Below, in pieces: positions 1-5,522 of a DNA stretch of 11,182 nt. The notes under the pieces were generated by a model. It did no database searches. It was given only the letters and a program-made list of their open reading frames with translations, and was not told where the DNA came from. A program made the position numbers and the translations under genes. How positions within the stretch are numbered: the first letter of the stretch is position 1; every line of letters begins with the position of its first letter. This DNA comes from Propionibacteriaceae bacterium. Its GTDB lineage: Bacteria; Actinomycetota; Actinomycetes; Propionibacteriales; Propionibacteriaceae. The stretch spans positions 1 to 11,182 of the forward strand of contig JAICEV010000079.1 of the NCBI GenBank assembly GCA_025923975.1, written 5' to 3'.

Positions 1-318
1 GATCGCCTCGGCCAATATCGCGCTCGTTGCCGCAGCGTCGGAGCCGTGTACCGCGTCATCGATGATGTGGATTCCTGCCGATGCGCCCATCTGGAGGGAG
101 CGTTTGATGGCGTCCGCCGCGTCCTCAGGTCCCAGAGTCATGACCACGACCTCGACGTCGTCGCGCTCATCAGCGATTTGCAGGGCCTGCTCCACGGCGT
201 ACTCGTCAAGCTCCGACAGCAACCCATCGCTACGGGCTCGATCGACAGTTCCGTCCGCGGCGAAGGACCGCTCCCCCGTCGCGTCCGGGACGTACTTGAC
301 CAGCACAACAATCTTCAT
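1..318 (-). CDS. etfB: Electron transfer flavoprotein subunit beta, 5' part (runs off the window)
   Basis: EtfB pairs with EtfA to form the FAD/AMP-binding heterodimer that carries electrons from acyl-CoA and other dehydrogenases to ETF-quinone oxidoreductase. The first 106 residues are present. They begin MKIVVLVKYVPDATGERSF, the classic EtfB N-terminus. Next come the conserved block LLSELDEYAVEQALQIAD (about residues 34-51), the strand VEVVVMTLGPEDAADAIK (about 56-73) and the LQMGAS...IHIIDDAVHGSD region (about 76-94). All are typical of the adenine-nucleotide alpha hydrolase fold of ETF. The ATG start at 318 is supported by a GGGAG-type Shine-Dalgarno about 4-8 bases upstream. The 3' end lies beyond base 1, and etfA would be expected to follow there. 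A perfect palindrome sits about 25 bp upstream of the start. I am very sure of the family. The role in fatty-acid or amino-acid oxidation is inferred from the family. Confidence 0.96.
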   Translation of the reverse strand, partial: MKIVVLVKYVPDATGERSFAADGTVDRARSDGLLSELDEYAVEQALQIADERDDVEVVVMTLGPEDAADAIKRSLQMGASAGIHIIDDAVHGSDAAATSAILAEAI

Positions 319-342
319 GGGCACTCCCGCGCTACTGCTAAA

Positions 343-356
343 TTACTCATGAGTAA
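343..356. promoter_or_regulatory. Perfect 14-bp palindrome upstream of etfB, candidate repressor operator
   Basis: TTACTCATGAGTAA reads identically on both strands. It lies in the 61-bp gap between the stop of the deacetylase gene and the etfB start, 25 bp upstream of the etfB ATG. The flanks are AT-rich compared with the surrounding DNA, so it probably overlaps the etfB promoter. Palindromes of this size and symmetry are typical of TetR-type dimeric regulators, which often control electron-transfer and beta-oxidation genes in actinobacteria. No regulator gene is visible in the window, so its identity is inference. Confidence 0.55.
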
Positions 357-379
357 CAAAGCCTACTCCAGCTCCCACC

Positions 380-1102
380 CTACGAAGCACGGGCCGTCTC
401 GAGCGCAAAGGCCGCGAATCGCTCAATCCGGATGATCTCTCGATAGCGCTCTTCGCCGACCACCGCCCGCAACGCCTCGGTCTGGCTGGCCTGGGCGGCC
501 AACGCCGCGAGCTTACGGTCTAGCAGCTGGCCAGTCAGGGCAACATCGATGCTGAGCGGCCCAGTCCAAGCAACCGGCGGATCACCGACGATCGCACCTA
601 ACTCGATCCACTGCGGAAGATGATCATCCAGCCAATCCTGAGTGTTGGCGACCACGTGGAGGGTGCCGATACCGGCGCGGCGTACGGCCTCGACGGTCCA
701 GCGGTGCACCGCAATGTGGTCTGGATGCCCTGTTTGACCGTCAGGGGAGAAGGTCAGGATCGTCTCTGGAGCCAATTCGCGAATCATCCCTGCAATCTGG
801 CCGGCTGCTGTATCCAGGTCCACGTCCGCGCAGCCGCCATCTGGATAGCCCAACCAGCGATGCTCCGTTACGCCCAGGATGCGTAGGCACGCCGCCAGCT
901 CGGCCTCGCGAATGGAAGCGAGCTGCTCAGGCGGCCACCTCGTCGGATCGGTCACACCAAGCTCGCCGCGACTGGCCGTTACGCAAACGACCCGAGAACC
1001 CGCGGCCGCGGCCATCGCCATGATGCCGCCGCACAGATAGGCCTCGTCATCTGGATGGGCCCAGATCGACAGGATCGTGCCGAGCTCCCGTACATCCCTC
1101 AT
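380..1102 (-). CDS. LmbE/PIG-L family N-acetylhexosamine-type deacetylase (zinc hydrolase)
   Basis: The 240-residue protein has the hallmarks of the PIG-L/LmbE zinc de-N-acetylase family. The motif AHPDDE is at residues 15-20, with H16 and D19 as expected zinc ligands and D18 as general base. The second motif GHPDHIAVH is at about 125-133 and supplies the third histidine ligand. RGELG at about 45-49 is also typical. Relatives include MshB and Mca of mycothiol metabolism and PIG-L of GPI-anchor synthesis. This protein is clearly shorter than MshB or Mca (about 290-300 residues), so the substrate is unknown. No signal peptide or membrane segment is seen, so it is probably cytoplasmic. The frame stays open upstream to an ATG at 1183, but that start would overlap the divergent gene that begins at 1156. 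The ATG at 1102, 14 residues before the AHPDDE motif, is therefore preferred, although its ribosome binding site is weak. It lies 61 bp upstream of etfB on the same strand, but the gap and palindrome suggest separate control. Confidence 0.88.
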   Translation of the reverse strand: MRDVRELGTILSIWAHPDDEAYLCGGIMAMAAAAGSRVVCVTASRGELGVTDPTRWPPEQLASIREAELAACLRILGVTEHRWLGYPDGGCADVDLDTAAGQIAGMIRELAPETILTFSPDGQTGHPDHIAVHRWTVEAVRRAGIGTLHVVANTQDWLDDHLPQWIELGAIVGDPPVAWTGPLSIDVALTGQLLDRKLAALAAQASQTEALRAVVGEERYREIIRIERFAAFALETARAS

Positions 1103-1155
1103 CACCACGAGTAGCAGTCTGCTGCTTTCTCTTCGAGTCTGCGAGAATCCGCCAT

Positions 1156-1560
1156 ATGGCCGCAGGAACCAAAGACGACCCATGGCAGCTCAGCACTCCC
1201 CCCGGAACCGCCAGCTACACGATGTGGGCCGACGAGACGGCTGACCCACCGACGCTGTTCTGCCAGGTCGGATCGACCCAACTGAGGTATCAACTCAGAT
1301 GCATCGAGGACCTGCACAGTTGGCTTACCGAACAAGGCGATTGGGTCGACCTCGGCGCCGCCGATGAACAGAAGCCCGCTAACGAGGGCACCGTTGAGGC
1401 GTGGGGACGCTCGGAGGACAATCCCGTTGGCGGCTGGTATGGCCTGCGTAAGGGTTATCGCGGCCGTTTCGGCATGTACCTGCCGCCGCTGCTGGAAGCG
1501 CTGGGCAAGGCCGAACTCACTCACGAGCCACGCAACAACAAGGTCCGCGCCATCGCCTAG
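1156..1560 (+). CDS. Small conserved actinobacterial protein of unknown function (DUF6855-like)
   Basis: The 134-residue protein begins MAAGTKDDPWQLSTPPGTAS and contains YTMWADE, CQVGSTQLRYQLRCIEDLHSWL and the Trp/Gly-rich stretch AWGRSEDNPVGGWYGLRKGY (about residues 94-113). It ends with MYLPPLLEALGKAELTHEPRNNKVRAI. I recognise this pattern as a protein widespread in actinobacteria and, from memory, assigned to DUF6855. No function is known to me. It is soluble, with no signal peptide or transmembrane helix. The charged, tryptophan-rich composition fits a compact cytoplasmic domain. The start has GAGAA about 8 bases upstream. It diverges from the deacetylase gene across a 53-bp gap, in which no convincing -10/-35 pair could be picked out. 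The first 52-bp repeat of the next region begins 41 bp after the stop. The gene itself appears real because conservation-like motifs span the whole frame. Confidence 0.85.
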   Translation: MAAGTKDDPWQLSTPPGTASYTMWADETADPPTLFCQVGSTQLRYQLRCIEDLHSWLTEQGDWVDLGAADEQKPANEGTVEAWGRSEDNPVGGWYGLRKGYRGRFGMYLPPLLEALGKAELTHEPRNNKVRAIA

Positions 1561-1598
1561 CTCCCTCCTCCCCTGGCTCGACTCGACTCCCCCACTTA

Positions 1599-1612
1599 TC
1601 AAATTTCCGACC
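1599..1612 (+). repeat. Left terminal inverted repeat of the nuclease-bearing element
   Basis: TCAAATTTCCGACC here is matched exactly, in reverse complement, by GGTCGGAAATTTGA at 2870-2883. The match continues inwards, with 20 of the first 22 bases identical between the two ends. These are the outermost bases of two inverted repeat arrays and mark the apparent limits of a segment of about 1285 bp. No target-site duplication is apparent in the immediate flanks. Confidence 0.75.
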
Positions 1613-1727
1613 AATGCGGACTTTTCGGTCGTTGACCGGCCTCACGCCCCTGGAATTTCCGACCGTTGCGGACTTTTCGGTCGTTGACCGGCCTCACGCT
1701 TCTCGAATTTCCGACCAATGCGGGCTT
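1602..1727 (+). repeat. Left array of 52-bp direct repeats (two full units plus a partial third)
   Basis: Units start at 1602, 1654 and 1706, an exact 52-bp period. Units one and two agree at 47 of 52 positions. The third is recognisable only for about its first 22 bases (AATTTCCGACCAATGCGGGC). Each full unit contains a small inverted repeat, CGGTC-GTT-GACCG. The period is not a multiple of three, so the reading frame shifts with each unit and a coding role is unlikely. The array lies upstream of the nuclease gene and has a diverged inverted counterpart on its other side. Confidence 0.9.
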
Positions 1728-1807
1728 CCCTACCGGGAGGCAGGATTCCTCAAATTGGGCTGTGGATAGCTGCGTCAGCCGATCCGAACTCCTCCAAGCT
1801 CGACGGC

Positions 1808-2740
1808 ATGTCTCTCAACACTTCACAACCATTCACACGGACCGAAGCCCTCGCCGCCGGATTCACTGATGTCGACCTGGGCAGTCGACGATTCCAGCGC
1901 TTGTTCCACGGCTTGTACGTACGATCTGGGTCCAAGATCGGAGTGCACCAGATGGCAGCCGCTGCACTGCACATCAGTCCGCCCGGCTCATTCGTCAGCC
2001 ACGAGACCGCCGCCGCGCTATGGGGCGCCTCAGTCGGTGACCTCAATGACGTCCATGTCAGCGTTCCAAAGGGATCATCGAGATCGGAACGGCGTGGCAT
2101 CGTGGCCCATCGCGCCAAGGGCGACCAGAATCCCCGCGTTTACCGAGGACTGCTCATTTCTGAACCTACGCGCGTCTTCTTGGAGGTAGCCGCATCCCGT
2201 CAGGACCTCGTGGACCTCGTCGCCCTCGGAGATTCGCTGGTACGACGCAAGCGGACCACGCCTGGGGGGCTGGTCGTAGCGGCCGATGGCTACCTCGGTA
2301 AGGGCGCTCGACTAGCTCGCCGAGCGGCTGCGTACGTCCGGGCGGGAGTCGATTCGCCGAGGGAGTCGCGGCTGCGAATGCTCATTGTGTTGGCTGGGCT
2401 ACCCGAACCCCAGGTCAACTACATCCTTCGTGAATTGAATGGCGACTGGTCGCAGCGACTCGATCTTTGCTATCCCGAACTCAAGCTCATCATCGAGTAC
2501 GACGGCCGACACCATACCGATGTGCGTGCCAATTGGCTGAAGGACATCAAACGACGTGAGGCACTTGAGCGCGATGGCTGGCGCCTGATTATCGTCACGG
2601 CTGAGGGCCTGTATGACGATCCTCTCGAGACCCTGCAACGCATCCGGCGCGCCCTCACTGATCGCGGCTGCCGCCTGCGCTCGCGTCGGATTCCGGCCGA
2701 ATGGCACCGGATCTTCACCGACCGTCCGGCGGCAACCTGA
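1808..2740 (+). CDS. AbiEi-like / DUF559 (Vsr-type) PD-(D/E)XK endonuclease-domain protein
   Basis: The 310-residue protein has two parts. The N-terminal half (about residues 1-165) resembles the winged-helix AbiEi antitoxin-type region common in actinobacterial solo proteins: FTRTEALAAGFTDVDL, then FQRLFHGLYVRSG, SHETAAALWG and the STRRGI-like SERRGIVAHRA. The C-terminal half (about 183-285) is a DUF559/Vsr-like nuclease domain, with SPRESRLR at 183-190, DLCYPELKLIIEYDGRHH at 219-236, and D246 followed by RREALERDGWRLIIVT. Candidate metal-binding residues are E186, D219 and E230/D232, all present, so the nuclease is likely active. The frame is open from an ATG at 1718 inside the left repeat array. 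The ATG at 1808 is preferred because the recognisable domain starts there, although it lacks a clear Shine-Dalgarno and may be leaderless. There is no partner toxin gene beside it, which argues against a classical AbiE pair. Inverted 52-bp repeat arrays flank it closely. The biological role is unknown. Confidence 0.88.
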   Translation: MSLNTSQPFTRTEALAAGFTDVDLGSRRFQRLFHGLYVRSGSKIGVHQMAAAALHISPPGSFVSHETAAALWGASVGDLNDVHVSVPKGSSRSERRGIVAHRAKGDQNPRVYRGLLISEPTRVFLEVAASRQDLVDLVALGDSLVRRKRTTPGGLVVAADGYLGKGARLARRAAAYVRAGVDSPRESRLRMLIVLAGLPEPQVNYILRELNGDWSQRLDLCYPELKLIIEYDGRHHTDVRANWLKDIKRREALERDGWRLIIVTAEGLYDDPLETLQRIRRALTDRGCRLRSRRIPAEWHRIFTDRPAAT

Positions 2741-2751
2741 TGTCGCCCGTA

Positions 2752-2883
2752 CGAAAAGCCCGCCCTGGCCGGAGATTCGAGCGCTGTGGGGGCGGTCACC
2801 CATCGAAAAGCCCGCCCTGGCCGGAGATTCGAGCGCCGTGGGGGCGGTCACCCATCGAAACTCCGCAACGGTCGGAAATTTGA
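2752..2883 (-). repeat. Right array of 52-bp repeats (two full units plus a partial third), inverted relative to the left array
   Basis: Units start at 2752, 2804 and 2856. The first two differ at one base only (2785 versus 2837). The reverse complement of a right-hand unit aligns to a left-hand unit without gaps at about 39 of 52 positions, including shared CGAAT, GCGG, CTTTTCG and TGACCG blocks. The partial outer unit (2856-2883) is closer in sequence to the left array than to its own neighbours. The array begins 11 bp after the stop codon of the nuclease gene. Confidence 0.9.
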
Positions 2884-3000
2884 GAGGAGCCCGAAGCGGT
2901 CAGCGCGAGCGTCCCGGGCCCAGTGCCGCAGTTCCGCAGTGACCTTGAGTCCCGGTAGCCCACTCCGGAGCATCTCGTACGGTGCCCGAATGGTTGACAT
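2848..3000 (-). CDS. Possible small or truncated gene, 50 codons, ending inside the right repeat array
   Basis: An ATG at 3000 on the minus strand is preceded by AAAGGAGG (3012-3005), the best ribosome binding site in the window. The frame begins MSTIRAPYEMLRSGLPGLKV and continues with TAELRHWARDARADRFGLLS. The last ten residues (NFRPLRSFDG) are encoded by the 52-bp repeat, and the TGA lies at 2850-2848. I do not recognise the protein. The charged segment around residues 20-36 could be a short amphipathic helix. No signal peptide is seen. It may be a genuine small protein, or the 5' end of a gene whose remainder was displaced when the repeat element arrived. Joining the two outer flanks of the element would place TAA directly in this frame, so no continuation is found on the other side. 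The ribosome binding site is direct evidence; expression and function are unknown. Confidence 0.42.
   Translation of the reverse strand: MSTIRAPYEMLRSGLPGLKVTAELRHWARDARADRFGLLSNFRPLRSFDG
2870..2883 (-). repeat. Right terminal inverted repeat of the nuclease-bearing element
   Basis: GGTCGGAAATTTGA is the exact reverse complement of the 14 bases at 1599-1612. It is the outer edge of the right repeat array. The bases just outside (GAGGAGCCC) show no similarity to those outside the left end, so no direct target duplication is visible. Confidence 0.75.
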
Positions 3001-3004
3001 CGCG

Positions 3005-3012
3005 CCTCCTTT
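3005..3012 (-). promoter_or_regulatory. Strong Shine-Dalgarno for the 50-codon reading frame
   Basis: Read on the minus strand this is AAAGGAGG, 4 bases before the ATG at 3000. Other genes in this window have weak or partial sites, so it stands out. It is the main reason for taking the small reading frame seriously. Confidence 0.55.
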
Positions 3013-3014
3013 AT

Positions 3015-3041
3015 GTTGCGGTTAGCAACGAAACCGGTTGC
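3015..3041. promoter_or_regulatory. Overlapping inverted repeats with a LacI-type operator core
   Basis: GTTGC (3015-3019), GCAAC (3025-3029) and GTTGC (3037-3041) alternate, so the middle arm can pair with either outer arm. Within this lies the palindrome AACCGGTT (3032-3039), which fits the AANCGNTT core of LacI-family operators. It sits between the small minus-strand frame and the divergent glgX gene, about 150 bp upstream of glgX. It could be an operator, or, in the minus-strand leader, a pair of mutually exclusive hairpins just before the ribosome binding site. Both readings are inference. Confidence 0.4.
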
Positions 3042-3187
3042 TCTACCCCTTCTCGGCGCCCGGATCGTCGGCATTTGTCGGCCAACTGCGGCAGAATGAG
3101 GCGCATCTTCGCCCGCGGGCGGGGTATCACGCTTTCACCGTGACCAGCTAGATCACGACAAGTAAGTCGACGCAAAGGCGCCTCGAT
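3042..3187. other. Leader region upstream of glgX
   Basis: This stretch must carry the glgX promoter, but no good -10/-35 pair could be chosen. It contains a perfect 12-bp GC palindrome, CGCCCGCGGGCG (3110-3121), and several TCAC/GTGA half sites (3126-3156), including TCACCGTGA at 3135-3143. A 15-codon frame at 3096-3143 lacks a good ribosome binding site and is not called as a gene. Confidence 0.4.
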
Positions 3188-5293
3188 ATGTCATCCACTG
3201 CATTGCCAGTGCCGGAGGACACCTCAGTCCTCGGTGCACATATGGGCGACGGTGGTACCTCTTTCGGGCTCTGGGCCCCCCGCGCAACGCGAGTCGAGCT
3301 GGCTCTGGTCGATGAAGACCGTCATCAGTCGAACTATGACATGACCCGGGATGACGATGGCGTTTGGACTGTCTTCGTTCATGGGGTGGGCGCCGAGCAA
3401 CGGTACGGTTTCCGTGTCCACGGACCATGGGACCCCGCCGCCGGCGCTCGCTTCAATCCCGCCAAGCTGCTCCTCGACCCGTACGCGCGAGCGATCACCG
3501 GAGGCGTCGATTACTCCGGCCCGATTCTCGATCACACGCCCGAGTCAAACTACATTCCCGATACGACTGACTCGTTCGCCGCCGTGCCGCTCAGTGTTGT
3601 GGTGCCCGACTCGCCTGCACCCAGGCCGATCGACCGACGTAGGCCGATGTCGGACACGGTGGTCTACGAGCTGCATGTCAGGGGCTACACACGGCTCCAT
3701 CCGTTGGTTCCCGAGCACTTGAGGGGGACCTACGCCGGGTTGGCCTACCCCGCTGTCGTCCAGCACTTGGTAGAGCTGGGCGTCACCGCAGTTGAGCTGC
3801 TGCCGGTGCATCACTTCGTCTCCGAGCCCTTCCTGGTCGGACGTGGTCTCTCCAATTACTGGGGATACAACAGCCTCGGCTACTTCGCACCACATGCGGC
3901 GTACGGGTCGGTCGGCACACTCGGTCAGCAGGTGCGGGAATTCAAGGAGATGGTCACCGCGCTGCATGACGCCGGGCTCGAGGTCATCCTCGATGTGGTT
4001 TACAACCACACTGGCGAGGGCGGTCACGAGGGCCCGACGCTGGCCTTCCGAGGCCTAGACCACCTCGGCTACTACCGGCTGACCGATGACAAGCGCAATG
4101 ACTACGACGTCACCGGCTGCGGCAACTCGGTCGATACCTCCGAACCAGGCGTGCTGCGCATGGTGCTCGACTCGCTGCGCTACTGGGTCACCGAAATGGG
4201 AGTGGACGGCTTCCGATTTGACCTGCTGAGCACCTTGATCCGGGACGAGCGGCATCACGTTGACCAGGACCATCCGTTCAAGCAGGCAATCCGCGAAGAT
4301 CCGGTGCTGAGCCAGGTCAAGATGATCGCCGAACCGTGGGATATGGGTCCGTACGGCTACCAGGTGGGAGGCTTCGGGCCGGGCTGGAGCGAATGGAATG
4401 ATCGCTTCCGCAACCACATCCGCGACTTCTGGCGCGGCAACACCAACGGCGTAGGTGAGCTGGCACAGCGGTTGCTCGGTTCGCCCGACGTCTTCCATCG
4501 GGACGGTCGCACAGCCGCGGCGAGCGTCAACTTTGTCACTGCTCATGACGGGTTCACTCTGCGTGACCTGGTGACATACAACGTCAAACACAATGGCGCC
4601 AACGGTGAGTCGAATCGCGACGGATCTGACGACAACCGCTCCTGGAACTGCGGCGTTGAGGGCGAGACTGACGATCCGACCGTGATCGCATTGCGGCATC
4701 GTCAGGCGCAGAACCTGATGGCAACCTTGATCTTGTCCAGCGGGGTTCCGATGATTACGGCGGGCGACGAGCTCGGTCGCACCCAACAGGGCAACAACAA
4801 TGCCTATTGCCAGGATTCGCCTATCTCCTGGGTGCATTGGGATACCCAGGAGACCTGGAACGACCAGACCGATCTCACTCGCAAGCTACTCCAGCTACGT
4901 GCCGAGCGTCCGGTCTTGCGACGGGACGGCTTCCGACAGGGGGAATTTCTGCTCGATCCGAAAGGCGAGCCATGTGGGCGTAAGAACGTCGCGTGGTTTG
5001 GCGGTCGGAATGCTGAGATGACAGAGCAGGAATGGCGGGACCACACCCGGCGGACGCTCGGCATCTACCTCGCGTACGACGACCCGTATCGAGCTCAGGA
5101 TGAGGCATTTCTGATCTGGTTCCATGCCGGTTCGGATCCGATCCAGGTGGAGCTGCCTGACGGACCCTGGGCCAACACCTACACGGTCCTCGCGCACACA
5201 GGGCTCGACGGCGAACTCCCGACGGAGAAGATGGCGGCCGGCAGCACCTTGCAATTGCCCGGTCACACCGTGGTACTACTCCAGGTCGATTAG
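3188..5293 (+). CDS. glgX: Glycogen debranching enzyme GlgX/TreX (GH13 isoamylase type)
   Basis: This 701-residue cytoplasmic enzyme hydrolyses alpha-1,6 branch points of glycogen, preferring short branches left by phosphorylase. An N-terminal CBM48-like beta-sandwich (about residues 15-135) contains GTSFGLWAPRATRVELAL and RYGFRVHGPWDP. The GH13 barrel follows from about 155 to 530. The four conserved GH13 regions are intact: DVVYNH at 269-274, GFRFDL at 341-346 with nucleophile D345, AEPWD at 381-385 with acid/base E382, and TAHDGFT at 451-457 with H453/D454. GDELGRTQQGNNNAYCQD (527-543) is a GlgX/TreX signature. A beta-rich C-terminal domain closes the protein. Length is normal for the family. 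The ATG at 3188 has an AAAGGCG site 7-14 bases upstream; a second in-frame ATG at 3242 is possible, but it would remove only 18 poorly conserved residues. It converges on glgP, whose limit dextrin is its natural substrate. Confidence 0.96.
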   Translation: MSSTALPVPEDTSVLGAHMGDGGTSFGLWAPRATRVELALVDEDRHQSNYDMTRDDDGVWTVFVHGVGAEQRYGFRVHGPWDPAAGARFNPAKLLLDPYARAITGGVDYSGPILDHTPESNYIPDTTDSFAAVPLSVVVPDSPAPRPIDRRRPMSDTVVYELHVRGYTRLHPLVPEHLRGTYAGLAYPAVVQHLVELGVTAVELLPVHHFVSEPFLVGRGLSNYWGYNSLGYFAPHAAYGSVGTLGQQVREFKEMVTALHDAGLEVILDVVYNHTGEGGHEGPTLAFRGLDHLGYYRLTDDKRNDYDVTGCGNSVDTSEPGVLRMVLDSLRYWVTEMGVDGFRFDLLSTLIRDERHHVDQDHPFKQAIREDPVLSQVKMIAEPWDMGPYGYQVGGFGPGWSEWNDRFRNHIRDFWRGNTNGVGELAQRLLGSPDVFHRDGRTAAASVNFVTAHDGFTLRDLVTYNVKHNGANGESNRDGSDDNRSWNCGVEGETDDPTVIALRHRQAQNLMATLILSSGVPMITAGDELGRTQQGNNNAYCQDSPISWVHWDTQETWNDQTDLTRKLLQLRAERPVLRRDGFRQGEFLLDPKGEPCGRKNVAWFGGRNAEMTEQEWRDHTRRTLGIYLAYDDPYRAQDEAFLIWFHAGSDPIQVELPDGPWANTYTVLAHTGLDGELPTEKMAAGSTLQLPGHTVVLLQVD

Positions 5294-5522
5294 CCGACTT
5301 GTCAGCGGTAGTGGAGGCAATAGCTGCGAGCGTCGGAGAATCCTCTGCGAGCGACGACGAAGTCGGCGGATTCGCGATGGTCGCGCCGTCGATCTGCAGG
5401 AGGAGATGGCGGAACAACGCTTTTCGTTCCGCCAGCTCCGACGAGGACGGCGGCACCCAGCGAACATCGCAGCGAGCGGAGCGAGCAATCAACGTAGAGC
5501 GCGATTGCGCGAGCAGCTCGAA
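5294..5522. other. Intergenic region between the convergent glgX and glgP genes
   Basis: The 229 bp hold a strong hairpin (5402-5439) and, nearer glgP, a run rich in GCGAGC-type short repeats (5461-5520), for example GCGAGCGGAGCGAGC at 5472-5486 and GCGC-GATT-GCGC. Several frames are open across it, but none has recognisable protein motifs, so no gene is called. Confidence 0.6.
5402..5439. terminator. Bidirectional terminator hairpin between glgX and glgP
   Basis: Arms GGAGATGGCGGAAC and GTTCCGCCAGCTCC pair at 13 of 14 positions around a 10-base loop. The hairpin lies about 108 bp after the glgX stop and about 84 bp after the glgP stop. There is no T-tract on either strand, as is common for actinobacterial terminators. 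Its place between convergent genes fits termination in both directions. Confidence 0.75.

Noticed and set aside
1103..1183. Longer start for the PIG-L deacetylase at 1183
   Set aside because: It would overlap the start of the divergent conserved gene at 1156, and the added residues are not typical of the family.
1718..1807. Upstream in-frame extension of the nuclease gene to the ATG at 1718
   Set aside because: The start lies inside the 52-bp repeat, the extra 30 residues show no family similarity, and the recognisable domain begins at the ATG at 1808.
1808..2740. Classical AbiE toxin-antitoxin pair
   Set aside because: No AbiEii nucleotidyltransferase gene follows; the protein carries its own nuclease domain and stands alone between repeats.
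1602..2883. CRISPR array
   Set aside because: The 52-bp units are contiguous with no spacers, have too few copies, and occur as two inverted arrays with no cas genes.
3096..3143. 15-codon leader peptide frame before glgX
   Set aside because: No convincing ribosome binding site, and no run of regulatory codons or attenuator structure tied to it.
3140..3156. CRP/GlxR-type site GTGA...TCAC upstream of glgX
   Set aside because: The half sites are 9 bases apart instead of the expected 6, and the region contains many such tetramers by chance.
4055..4837. 260-codon open frame on the minus strand
   Set aside because: It lies wholly inside glgX, which has intact catalytic motifs; the antisense frame is open because of high GC content and shows no recognisable motifs.
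4875..5492. 205-codon minus-strand frame spanning the glgX end and the intergenic region
   Set aside because: It overlaps the real 3' end of glgX and the terminator hairpin, and its composition is not protein-like.
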